A DNA stretch of 60,000 nt from Polytrichum commune (lineage: Eukaryota; Streptophyta; Polytrichopsida; Polytrichales; Polytrichaceae), in NCBI GenBank assembly GCA_950295325.1, contig OX485808.1:40263180-40323179 (forward strand), in the 5' to 3' direction. The notes under the pieces were generated by a model that was not told the DNA's origin, ran no database searches, and was given only the letters and a program-made list of their open reading frames with translations. The stretch's first letter is position 1. Every line of letters starts with the position of its first letter. This document shows positions 37,668 through 47,422 of this stretch, in pieces. The translations under genes were made by a program, and so were the position numbers.

Positions 37668-39026
37668 CGGGTGTGGAGGGGGAGAGGTTGGGGGAGGCGG
37701 TGGGGCAGGAAGTTGTTCATAGGGAGCTTGAGCATAGTGTTAATATCGCGGTGGGATCTTTCTCGTCTGGGATTCCATCTACACCCGGACGTGGGTTTGT
37801 TGAAGTTGATACTTCTACACGAAATGAAGAACAAGCAGATGTTCGTCCTATGGGAGAATCCGAGGAGGAAGAGCGTCCACGGTCCGCGGAAGAGCCTCAA
37901 TTGGAGGCTAATCCTGGCAGAAGGTCTACATCGAGACCATCTGCAAGGAAGAAGGTGAAAGCTCCCCGAAGGGGGAGGTCATCTCTACGTCCCCCTAGAG
38001 TTGTAGAACTTTCTCGATCTGCGGAGGCCATGGATCATTCTAGTCTTGAACGCGAGGTTGAATCTGGCGAAGTAGCGGATGTGGAGGATGAACTTGTGGA
38101 CGTAATCATGTCTGAAGCTGCGCATGACGAAGGTGTGAGCACGGATTTGAACGTCAGCTCACCTGTGGAGGAGGTCGCCGCTGCCGTGCTCGAAGTCCTA
38201 GGCCAAGGACGAATACACAGAGATTCCCCTGGTGTTGTGGTTGCAGAGGAGCCCACAGCTAGTGAAGCAGAGGTGATCATGCGAAAACAAGTCATATGCT
38301 TGGATAGTGATGATGATATGCCCGAGAAAATGTGTGGAACTAGACGTGAGGGTGAAGGTTAGAGATCGAGTTCCACATCGGGTTCGGGGGACGTTTGCGG
38401 ACTACATGACGGACGATTCCGAGGACGAAGACTATGGGATGCCAGGGTACAACAGAGTTAAACTCAACTTTGTTGATTACCCTCACCCTATGCTTGCTTC
38501 GAGACCCGACACGGGCAAGGAATCGGATGGGAAGGAGAAGGTGCATTTTGCACCATTTGTGGACAAATTTTTGGCAGAGGTTCCCGAGAACGTGCGATTG
38601 AATCTTGCGCATTTATACAAGTCGTATGACTATCACAAGATGTTCGCTTATCTCTCCACTCCAGCGTTTTGTGAAGCAGTGAAGGTGAAACATGTTCTAC
38701 ATGCTGCTTCATTGAAGAAAATGAGAAAGAGATGGACCGCGTTTGAAGCTCCAAAACATCGTGGAGGACGAGGTCAATTCCCGGGATCCTCCGCCGCTCA
38801 AGCTGGCAGTGTTGTGGATTCTACCATGGAGATCATTGACGTCAGTGAAGTGCCAGATTCTCCAAGGAGGGATGTCCATGTTGGCCCTGTTGCTGAGGGT
38901 CAACCGTCTTCCTCCAATTTGGTTGCGGCAGAACGGGAGGTCATTCCCCCGAGTTCTCATGATGACCCTGCACTCCTAGACCGAGCTCCAGGTATCATAT
39001 ATGGTGTTATTTGATTGGAATTGGTC

Positions 39027-39138
39027 CCACGGGTGTTCACCCGTGGGTCCCCTGGTTTGTAGTTTACAATTTCCACGCAAATTGTTAGATCATGTCCAAT
39101 ACTTGATTGATATTTTGCCCACGGGTGTTCACCCGTGG
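39027..39138. repeat. Two family-A palindromes in cargo intron (38992-39194)
   Basis: Perfect copies at 39027-39046 and 39119-39138, both with TT centre. Confidence 0.9.
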
Positions 39139-40408
39139 GAGAGTATGGTTTTCAGCATGTGGATCTCATAAGTTATGTGTTGATGTGGTCACAGGTCCTA
39201 CAGCCACGGCCGAATTACCTCCTTCGGTACGATGTTCTCCCCTAGCTCGCAAAACTAATCAATAAATGTGCAAGCATTATTTTCTATTGCGGATGCATAC
39301 ATATGTCAACCCAATCTGTTGTTTCCTAGTCGAGAAATATCCATTAGAATCTATTGTTTCCTTAGATTAAAAACCTTTAGAATGACTTGAGATTTTGTCA
39401 TCGCTAGATACTCACCTCTCCAAGCACTGTTGTCCATCGGAGAGAGAAGATATGGTTAGTGCTGGATGTCAACGGGATCCTTGTGAGGTCAACAAAGTGC
39501 GACAATGTCAACACCAGGAAGTCTCTTGAATCACAATATAGCCCCCTTATAACTGGGGAGTTGGCTCCCCTCTTTCTCCCATATAGTGCCTTAATACCTA
39601 GGAAAGGACTGGGACGCTTTCTGCGTTTTGTTCTTTCGAACTTCCATGTTGTCATCTGGTCGTCGAAGCTCATGAAGAATCTCCAGCCAATTGTGCGACA
39701 CTTCTTCAAAGGGTGTAGACATCCAGAGTATGTCATTGGGCAAGAACTATGTGACACTCTGAAGGATGAGAGAGGACAAGTTCTTCCTAGTCCTATGAAT
39801 TCCGATTCAAGCTTCTTCGTGAAAGACCTGAGCGCATTTTTTGAGGGAGCCGGACACATCCTCTGCCGCACATGAAGCAACCCTCTCATAGGACCACACT
39901 ACTTGTTGATGACTCCCCTTACAAATGCATCCCAAACCCTCCTGGGAGCTACGTCAACCCTCCCCCATTTCTGTCGAACCAAAGCTTGGACACTCTGCAT
40001 AATTACCTACAAAGGCTCTTGAGTTCTGAACAATATGTGCCAGATTTTGTGGGGAGCAACCCTTATCCATCAGGCCAGGGACCCTTCAATCTAGAGTTGC
40101 CAAATTCTCAGATTTATAAGCAATCATTAGCTAGACATACAAGTCTGAAATCTGCCCGTATGGTCCCATAGGCGCAGATGTCTGTGTAGATCCCTTGTTG
40201 GGGCCGCAACTCGCTCGTACATTGTATGTGAAATAAGTGGAACTAAAACTTTTTGGACTTTTTGGAAGTTGCTCTGGTTTTGTGGACTTATTTCATGCAA
40301 ACATGATATGGTGATGAATGTATGCCACTCGGATTCTACTACCTTGCAACACTGTTGTGTTAGAGAAGTTTCGACTATTTACAACCACATTGAACGTTTG
40401 GCATTATC

Positions 40409-40428
40409 CCACGGGTGTTCACCCGTGG
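40409..40428. repeat. Family-A palindrome between HAD exon and coiled-coil gene
   Basis: Perfect arms with TT centre, 238 bp after the cargo gene stop. Confidence 0.9.
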
Positions 40429-40652
40429 CAATGTGGTGGTTGATTCAATGAATGTACCAGAACACTTGGACAATGTTAGTTGACAACTTGGGAGTTTGGG
40501 TTGTTATGGGGAACATTAATATGTAGGACTTAGTCGGCTATAATTCAATTATTTTTGCACATGTTCATCTTGCACCCACTGGCTCCTCTTCCACATAATG
40601 TCCTGCTTCCATGGAATCTTATGTTCTTGTACCATAACAACATTCCCCATTT

Positions 40653-41201
40653 CCAACGCGACCTAAGAACTATATTGCCACTCCACCTCGCGGACACCGT
40701 CCTCCGGATGCTAACGCCGACTTCGCCGAAGTGACATCTCCATGCCCTAAGGTAATTTATTTTCCACATGAATCTCATTTTTTGTGGTTGTGTTTCGTCC
40801 TGGGGATTCTAATATCATTTTGGCCTATGTTGTGTTAGACACATATGCTCCAAACAAGCGATGTTGCGCTTGCGGTGGCTGTTCCGGTCGCGGTCGTGGT
40901 TGCAGCTCCGGTCACACGCGCTCGTGTGAAGAGACACCTTTCTCTCCAAACCACACAGCCTAGTGAGCCCACGGGCTCGGGAAATAGTTCTGGATGTTGG
41001 AGGTGTAGTTCACCCAATACCACCTCATCCATGTCTGATTACATGGCTGCAAGGGTGAAACAACTTCGAGAAGCTACAACTTTGACGGCGGAGAAAAAAC
41101 GGCTTGAAGAACTCAAGCGCAAGCAATGTAGTGTAGCTCAAAGGATACCCCATGACAAGATGTTGAAAATGATTACTGATTCATACTCCTCTTGTAGATA
41201 G
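40653..41201 (+). CDS. Small basic/coiled-coil protein gene of element A
   Basis: The second exon (40839-41201, acceptor AG at 40837-40838) is open and encodes an Ala/Val-rich start, a Ser/Thr-rich middle and a charged helix (EKKRLEELKRKQ) before the stop at 41199-41201. An upstream exon ending AAG|GTAATT at 40751 would join in phase and encode a Pro/Arg-rich segment (TPPRGHRPPDAN), but its 5' boundary and start codon were not found. It occupies the same position as the coiled-coil gene at 46521-47303 in element B, with similar layout and weak sequence resemblance. Function is unknown. Confidence 0.4.
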
Positions 41202-41226
41202 CCGGACCTTTATGGTTATAGATTGT

Positions 41227-41763
41227 CTACGGGTGTTCACCCGTGGATACAACAATTCATCTACTTTGTGACATATTTTGTTCACACTGTGCCAATTTTT
41301 ATCAAATCCAAATGATGTTTTGACCCTTAGTTGTGTAGTCGGGTATGACTTGTAGACCTTCCTGCAAGTGTTATGGATCTTGCATCGTGTGTTGCATGCC
41401 GTTGGTTGGTCACGGGCGTTCACCCGTGGTTGGATGTTTTTGTATTAAGTGCCCATGATGGTTTTTATGATTACACCCATTATATTTGCATACATTTGTT
41501 CACATGCGCATGGTTGTTCCTTAGTGGTGTCGACTTATGTTGTGTTATGGATATAGGTTCATCTGTTGCGGGGTGTTGGTTGGTCACGAGTGAACACCCG
41601 TGGTTACAGGTGGGCTAAGTTTCACTTTCGGCAAGTACAAGGCATTCATCTCACTTATATATATACACCAATGTGCATGAAATAGTGTGTTAGTCTATCT
41701 CAATGACCTTCCTCTTGTTCTAAACCTTGTCAATGATGGCAATTCACGGGTATTTACCCGTGA
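41227..41763. repeat. Right subterminal palindromes of element A (four)
   Basis: Copies at 41227-41246, 41410-41429, 41584-41603 and 41744-41763 are spaced 160-185 bp and each has one to two changes. The outermost, TCACGGGTATTTACCCGTGA, differs from the consensus at matched positions in both arms, so it is still a perfect palindrome. Confidence 0.8.
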
Positions 41764-41821
41764 AGCACGTTCCCAATGCACGTTCCCATCGGTACGAATT
41801 GTCTCATAATGGTCCAATTGG

Positions 41822-41841
41822 CTCATTTTAGTTAATATCCC
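41822..41841 (-). repeat. Element A right terminal inverted repeat
   Basis: CTCATTTTAGTTAATATCCC is the exact reverse complement of 22551-22570. Confidence 0.8.
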
Positions 41842-43229
41842 CATATAACATTCAAGTTTATAGTGAGGATTCACATGATATCTCCCATAAGATCTACGTT
41901 TATCAAAAGTGGATTGACAGATCTGCCCATTGGATGGAGGCACCCCAAAAGTCTAGATTTTTAGAATATGTCTAAATATGCTTAAAAATGAGTTTACATA
42001 GCTCCCTCATTTATTAATTCTTTTCTTCTTCTGCTAGATCCAGCTCTCGTTCTAAACGCATGAAATTTGTACGGATAGTAGAATTCCAACTCATAGATTG
42101 CAAGATAAGCTAGGGACCTGATTGAAATAATTGACATTACCAATAACAATAAAGCTTATGATACTGGCACTACTAGAATCTAATGGATTTAATGTCATAT
42201 TCGTTTGTCAACTTTGTGACATTCTTAGTTTTCACTAAGAGAAAATGTCATATTTTTTTCACATTATTGTGCTCAATAAGTTGACATTAACACAGTCCAA
42301 ACACATTAGTGTGGGATTCAAAAAGAGTTGAACTTGGGTCAACTCTTCACTCACCACAAGGCTCACCCACCAAACCAAACTTGGTTTTTAAATCTTTATC
42401 CTTCAAATGTGCGCTTGTAGGACCAGTACGAGGTATGTGGGTGTTATTCGGTTACTTTTCAAAATGGGACCCCAAAACTTGATTGGTGTGTGGTACACCG
42501 ATCAAGCATCAAAGAATAGACACCATAAAGGCACATGTTTAAAAGAGATTACACTATGTCTTCAAAGTTAATTAACTACTTCACAATCAAGAGTACATAA
42601 ATCATATGTTTGCGAGAAGACCTATGTATTCAGTTGAGGAAACAACAAACATACACTTTCAATAAGCATAGCTAAATAGGGGAGGTCCGATGTTCAATCC
42701 GATCATCTTTGTTGAGGATTCATCATAGATCCACAACTGCAACACAAAGTTGATCACGTAAATCTGATCAATAGAAAAGACTCGGGAGCACAAGCTGAAA
42801 AACGAGCCACTTAACATCCGCTTACGTTGGAAACCTTTCTGGATACATCAAATGCACCTCCCGCGAAGACTGTTTGAAGAAGGCCCCAAATCCAAACTTG
42901 CTCAAAACATGCTCGCACATCCACTATAAGTATAGATCATGCTCAAGATGCCATGTGGTCCTGACAATTCGAGGACGAGGATGTACATGTAAAGTTCATT
43001 TCATCATACAATGTTGAGTTTCACACTCCGCGATATACATCTTGTAGAAAAACTTGCAGCACAGACATGAATCCACGGATCCCTCCACCATGATCGACCA
43101 CGATGCCACCATGTATGTTGGTACCCTAAAGTGCGAGGATCCATGAAGTAGCTGCCGACATGTTGGCATGATTTCTTGAGACGGACGATAACGAGGACGT
43201 GGAAGCAGTGTCCGGGGAGATGTTGGGCA
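41842..43229. other. Intergenic between element A and the secreted-protein gene
   Basis: I see no convincing gene in this 1.4-kb stretch. Open frames are short and the composition is mixed. Confidence 0.4.
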
Positions 43230-43440
43230 TAATCGATCGAGATCCTAGTGTTTCCAAGTCCAACCCGTTACATGTTGACACCTTTCAGCGTTTCTTCGTT
43301 ATTTTGAGATAGAGTTCAGAAATTCCTCTGAAATGGTCGGTAATTTTTTTCCAGTCTTGAACTTGAACCGGTTATTTTCAAAAGTCAACCGGTTCATCTG
43401 TAACTAGCTAGTAGCGGTCGGTTGTCCCCGTACATTGCGT
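43230..43440 (-). repeat. AACCGGTT-type dispersed repeat, copy 3 (inverted), abutting a promoter
   Basis: The reverse complement aligns with the repeats at 6640-6880 and 16145-16370. It keeps two full AACCGGTT motifs (in GAACCGGTTATTTTC and CAACCGGTTCATCTG). It ends about 20 bases before the TATA box of the next gene. Confidence 0.7.
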
Positions 43441-43462
43441 GGAAGGCCGCAGGATATCAACT

Positions 43463-43470
43463 CTATATAA
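43463..43470 (+). promoter_or_regulatory. TATA box of the secreted-protein gene
   Basis: CTATATAA lies about 110 bases upstream of the ATG at 43579, consistent with a leader of roughly 80 bases. Confidence 0.65.
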
Positions 43471-43578
43471 CAAGCGTTGCGACCTCAGAGTTCATCATCC
43501 GCTCTCCAAGTTTCCACCGCAGCTTTAAGTCCTTTTGAGCTGCACTTCCCCTCCCAATTCGGTCCACCACTTGATCAA

Positions 43579-43977
43579 ATGGCTTCCAACGCAAAGTTCG
43601 CTCTCGTGTTCATGCTCCTGTTGGCCACTGTCATGGCCGCATGTGCCTGCACAAATTGCCCCAAGTATGTGCCTTGCAAGAACGAGTATTGTGCGCCTAT
43701 CACAGTGAACGGCATAGTGATCGATGCGAATGTCACAATCGATGTCCTTGTCGATGTTACTGGGGTAATCGAATTGAAAGTGACGAACCTGTTGGGGGAG
43801 GTTGTCACAGGAACTTACACTTGCCCAGATGACGTGACCGCGCTCGTGTTCGTTCAGGTCGGCTTGGGTATCGCGGTGAAGGTGCTCGCTGCTGTGACTG
43901 CGTCATTGGTAGGCACGGTCCTCGCAATCCTTGACATCACCCTTGAGCTCTGCGCCCTCGTCACCATTAATTTATAA
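43579..43977 (+). CDS. Small secreted cysteine-containing protein, function unknown
   Basis: A 132-residue frame starts at the Met followed by ASNAKFALVFMLLLATVMAA, a clear signal peptide with cleavage probably before the first cysteines. The mature part has seven cysteines (C-A-C-T-N-C-P, YVPCKNEYC, YTCPDD, LELCALV). Its second half is strongly hydrophobic and Val/Leu-rich (VFVQVGLGIAVKVLAAV). The frame is open 34 codons further upstream, but those are Ser/Pro-rich and precede the signal peptide, so I start at 43579. I do not recognise the family. A small apoplastic or surface-active protein is possible from composition only. It has a TATA box and no introns. Confidence 0.7.
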   Translation: MASNAKFALVFMLLLATVMAACACTNCPKYVPCKNEYCAPITVNGIVIDANVTIDVLVDVTGVIELKVTNLLGEVVTGTYTCPDDVTALVFVQVGLGIAVKVLAAVTASLVGTVLAILDITLELCALVTINL

Positions 43978-45792
43978 AGCTCGACTTCCCTGAGCAACTC
44001 TTGAGGTACCAACTACGAATGATATTGCATTGAGGCTCCGGCTGTGGAGTTCCTTTCAGAATGATCAACTTTTCCCTGACTTCCAGTGACAATCTCATAG
44101 CTCAAAATTGGATGTTAAATGTTACGAGTTATAGTTTGAATGTTCTCTCAGCATGTCAATCACATCCAACTGGTATATAGTCTGTTTTGCATTCATGGGA
44201 CATGTTGGAGTTTAAACTGAGTCATGGAACGCAATTCATGAGGTCGTGCCCAGTGTAGCTAATCGGTATTGGTATCATGGTATTCAAGCAATATTGATGA
44301 TTGTCCGTGGAATTTTTTGTTGTGTTTTTATGTGGTATTTTACAGATGTCACGACTTGGGCTCGAATGGCAGGGAGCCTCGGATGACTTCTCATTCACAC
44401 GAGTGGTTGAGAATGCCCTACAAAGAGCCGAAGAATGTGTCCCCATGCGGCCAATGATCTACGCCTACTTATATATAGTTCCTGTTTTGCAACACCTTGA
44501 AATCCATAAGTTTTTGTGTTACAATTCCAACACAATAGATGGAATCCTACAATTCGACGAATTTGCGGATCCACACTTGTGATGGAATTGGATACTATGT
44601 GACAAGCAGAGTTGGTAGAGGCTTGTGCAGCAACATGTTGCAAAAGTGGTCACGCATGTCATATCTTTTTAATGTTCCCTTCAATCTCATGTTTAACAAT
44701 GTGAGACTATTGAAATATTGAATGATAAACATGCGTTGAAGTTTTTGCATACCAATGGCCTAAATGTCATGAAGATGAGTTGTTCAAGTTTTGCAGCTCG
44801 ATGGATACAATAATTGTCCATTCTCTTTGTGCTCACTCACGAGCGTTGTGAACCTGCACTCAAACTAATTTGTATAGGGAGACATTGATGTAATGGTAGA
44901 AATGTAGTGCACAATCATGTTGATTTTCCTATTGAATGATTGTCTTTAATTTGGTTTGTTGGTCAAAAGTATTCATTATTTGAAACTTGGAAATAGCACT
45001 TTCTTTTACCTATTCTGGATAGTATCACCACCTCATATGTCTACAAATAGATATTGAATATTACAATTATATGGTTAAGCTCACTTTTCATGGTTCCATG
45101 ATTATTGGGGTGCTTCACAAAAACACACATCATTGATCACATTCTTACTAAATCCACATCACATTGTATAAAGTATATTAATTTTACTACATACGCTCAG
45201 TTAGGGCTTATCAGTGTCTGAGTGAATTTTTTCATTCAGGAGGTAAAAATACAATGAGCTATTCTTTAGCCTAACAATATTTCTAACCAAGTTGACTTTT
45301 AGTATTGGTATCAACAACCCTGAGCTGGTTGGGCCAAGAGCTTGCAATGCAGAGACAATCATAATGATTTGGCCCTCAACCTACATGGGGCTTTGTTTTA
45401 CGAAGACCCCTTCATCAATGATGGTTGAGTTTACCAAGAGGCCACAAAGCCTGAGTTTATACACTCAAAACATTTAAAAACATGATTGTGAAAAATTGTG
45501 AATCCTAATGTCTTGAGATTACCATCATTTATTAGTCTTTAGTTATATATATGAATTTAAACTCATGATCAATTCTTCGAGTGAAGATTTTTGTAATTTT
45601 TTCATGGTATGTATAACAAACCAATCACTCATCCAAGTGGACAACATCGTTTCCATATCCCTTGTGTTTTTTGTATCCACATGCAAAGCACTTCATCCAT
45701 AACCTATGATTTGTATCCATGTGACCCAAGCACTTATACCACATGAACATCTTGAGTAGGTCAATGTCTCGGTCGTATCTAAACTCATCGCA
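43978..45792. other. Intergenic, no gene seen
   Basis: The 3' untranslated region of the secreted-protein gene probably ends before about 44200. The rest is AT-rich with only short frames. Confidence 0.4.
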
Positions 45793-45945
45793 TACCGTAA
45801 AGGGCTCTCTATCTCACCTTTGTATGTGCATGAATACAGTTTCCACGTGGATGCAAGTGGGTCTTAGCAAATCTAAGCTTGACACGTGGCAAAATTTGAG
45901 GGGAACATAATTCATTTATGTCGGAATAGAGAGCCCTCTACGGTA
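45793..45945. mobile_element. Short MITE (153 bp), possibly TA-duplicating
   Basis: The left end TACCGTAAAGGGCTCTCTAT is mirrored by ATAGAGAGCCCTCTACGGTA at the right end with one mismatch. If the outer TA is the target duplication, it is of the Stowaway/Tc1 type. Confidence 0.7.
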
Positions 45946-46089
45946 AACACTATATTCGTTAAATTGAGACTTTTTGGGCATTTTGAGACATTCACAAAAA
46001 TAAGAACAAGGATAAATGGAACACATATTGGAGAAAGTTGTAAGATGCGAACACTTTGAAGCGGGTGTTTAGAACAAGATCCCCATTAA

Positions 46090-46370
46090 TAACTCATATT
46101 TGGGATTGTTTAGGGTGGGCAATCCAAACCTTAGGCCAAGTTGAAGGGGAAATCTTAAAACATTCATATTATCGCACAAAAACTTGTATGAATATGGTTT
46201 AGGTAGGGCAATCCAAACCATAGATCATATTGAAGGGGAAATATGTGAACCAATATAATATAACATACAAAATATTCCAAACTCATATTTGTGATGGTTT
46301 AGGTAGGGCAATCCAAACCTTAGACCATATGGAAGGGGAAATCATGTGACACTTATATTATTGCAAAAAA
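46090..46370. repeat. Diverged tandem repeat, about 110-120 bp, three copies
   Basis: Each copy contains CTCATATTTG or a variant, GGTTTAGGTAGGGCAATCCAAAC and TTGAAGGGGAAAT. It lies at the outer edge of element B and may be flanking DNA or subterminal sequence. Confidence 0.6.
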
Positions 46371-46520
46371 AACATACAAAGTGTGGCATGTAAAATGCAT
46401 AGCATGCTAACACCACACATCCATTGGATAGTGCGACCCAAAATGTTCTTGCCTATGGCCCACAACCCTACGCCTACTATGGCCTATCTAGCCTCGGAGA
46501 CTACCTCTTTTTCTTTTGCT

Positions 46521-47303
46521 TCATTTTCTTTTGCTTTTTTTTTCTTTTGCCTCTTTTTCTTTTGCCTCTTTTTCTTTTGCTGCGGCTTCTTTTGCTCGCA
46601 TTGCTTCAACATTCCTGAAAATCTCCGCCCCGCGACTATAGCCATTCTTGGGGTGACCGCCATCAAAAACACATTTTGGATTCCGTCGGCCGCCCGAATT
46701 ATACGACGAAGAATTCGAATACGATGAAGTGGACTGTCTTGCATTTCTGGTCATGGAGTAGAAACGCTCCAACTCGACGGACGCACTAGCCCGCATAGGT
46801 TTACGGGTGGGAGCAACCTGCAACGCGTCAATGCAAGAACACACGTGTTAGTTTAGGGAGGAAGACCCAAACGTGTCACACGTTCATTTTTTAAGTGCCG
46901 GATGATTGTAATGCGCGGTTAACCATGTTTGGGGGGGGGGGGGGTTCACCTTGTCACCGGGGGCGTTCCCGTCGGAGTCGGCGAGGAGGGGCAATGCGTC
47001 CCGCAAAGGAATAGGAAGGGTGCCACTCTTCGTAGGCCGAGCGTCCATCCGCAGCCGCCGTTGAGGTGTACTACTGCAGCCGGGCCGAGACGGGGACGTC
47101 CGGACGCATTTGCGATTTATGCCCTTGAGCGGCGACGGGGACGGAGATGGCCGGAAGATTTGCTTGGGTGGGGGGCTATCGACGACGCCGGCGTCGATAG
47201 GCTCCTTGGAGTAGTCGATGGTGGACGCGGCATCGTAGACGGTCTCGTAGAAGAAGCTCCCCAAGTTTGATTCGCTGACGATCTCAATCGAGGGCTCCAA
47301 ACG
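46521..47303 (-). CDS. Small Ser-rich, charged coiled-coil protein gene of element B
   Basis: Two exons are supported: 47303-46950 (acceptor CAG after a pyrimidine tract, donor AAG|GTGAAC) and 46817-46521 (acceptor GCAG). The phase-0 junction gives at least 216 residues. The first exon is Pro/Ser-rich (SPSPSPLKGINRK). The second has a Ser/Asn-rich stretch (STSSYSNSSSYNSGG) and a C-terminal Lys/Glu/Ala helix (KEKEAKEKEAKEKKSKRK) that is probably a coiled coil or nucleic-acid-contacting tail. No start codon was found in the first listed exon; a frame upstream starts at 47387 but runs through an intron-like pyrimidine tract. A poly-G run (46931-46944) lies in the intron. Confidence 0.55.
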
Positions 47304-47422
47304 CTGGCGCAAAAAAGGAAACAAAACAAAACCCAAGGGGAGGGGGGAAGGGGGGAGCATGTGAAAATCGATATACAATTGAGGCATAATATATCACACA
47401 CAATGGCACACCATGTAGTATC

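Larger units (their letters stand above)
33472..40171 (+). pseudogene. Element A cargo gene: ParB-like / methyltransferase-like / acidic / FCP1-HAD protein, broken
   Basis: Predicted exons are 33472-33493 (MAPPKNP), 34223-35520, 35670-36932, 37190-38991, 39195-39226 and 39408-40171, all with GT-AG junctions in compatible phase. Exon 2 carries a ParB/Srx-like motif (HVVNGQHTLAACLEYV). The end of exon 3 and start of exon 4 read FFLNICGGNKAHIVAH then ALGMKVVNIVP, like motif I of a beta-class DNA methyltransferase with its catalytic residues lost. Exon 4 is very acidic with a SUMO-interaction-like motif (QVICLDSDDD). The last exon is an FCP1/NIF HAD domain (WLVLDVNGILV, VVIWSSK, TLLVDDSPYK). Three breaks are visible: an in-frame TAA at 34627-34629, a frameshift near 38307-38362 and another near 39870. 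The homologous gene in element B is open throughout. All longer introns except 39227-39407 hold palindromes. Confidence 0.68.
22551..41841. mobile_element. Element A: 19.3-kb TIR transposon with family-specific palindromes
   Basis: The ends are a perfect 20-bp inverted repeat, GGGATATTAACTAAAATGAG at 22551-22570 and its reverse complement at 41822-41841. A further shared block, GATGGGAACGT, lies just inside both ends. The left half carries a DDE-transposase-like gene on the minus strand and the right half a cargo block on the plus strand. The middle (27-32.4 kb) is AT-rich with nested repeats. About 28 recognisable copies of CCACGGGTG-NN-CACCCGTGG plus three eroded ones lie between the ends, and I noticed none outside. 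Element B (from about 46430) has the same genes in opposite orientation. A target duplication is not obvious, so the exact outer base is uncertain. Confidence 0.75.

Noticed and set aside
42168-42190. CACTA transposon end (CACTACTAGAATC)
   Set aside because: A single motif with no matching inverted end or CACTA proteins within reach.
45952-45972. Left terminal inverted repeat of element B
   Set aside because: TATATTCGTTAAATTGAGAC resembles the element A end, but only weakly. The other end of B is outside the window, so the match cannot be tested here.
46484-46744. KKRQKKK-rich minus-strand protein and the matching plus-strand Phe/Cys-rich frames
   Set aside because: They are other-frame readings of the Lys/Glu tail of the element B coiled-coil gene.
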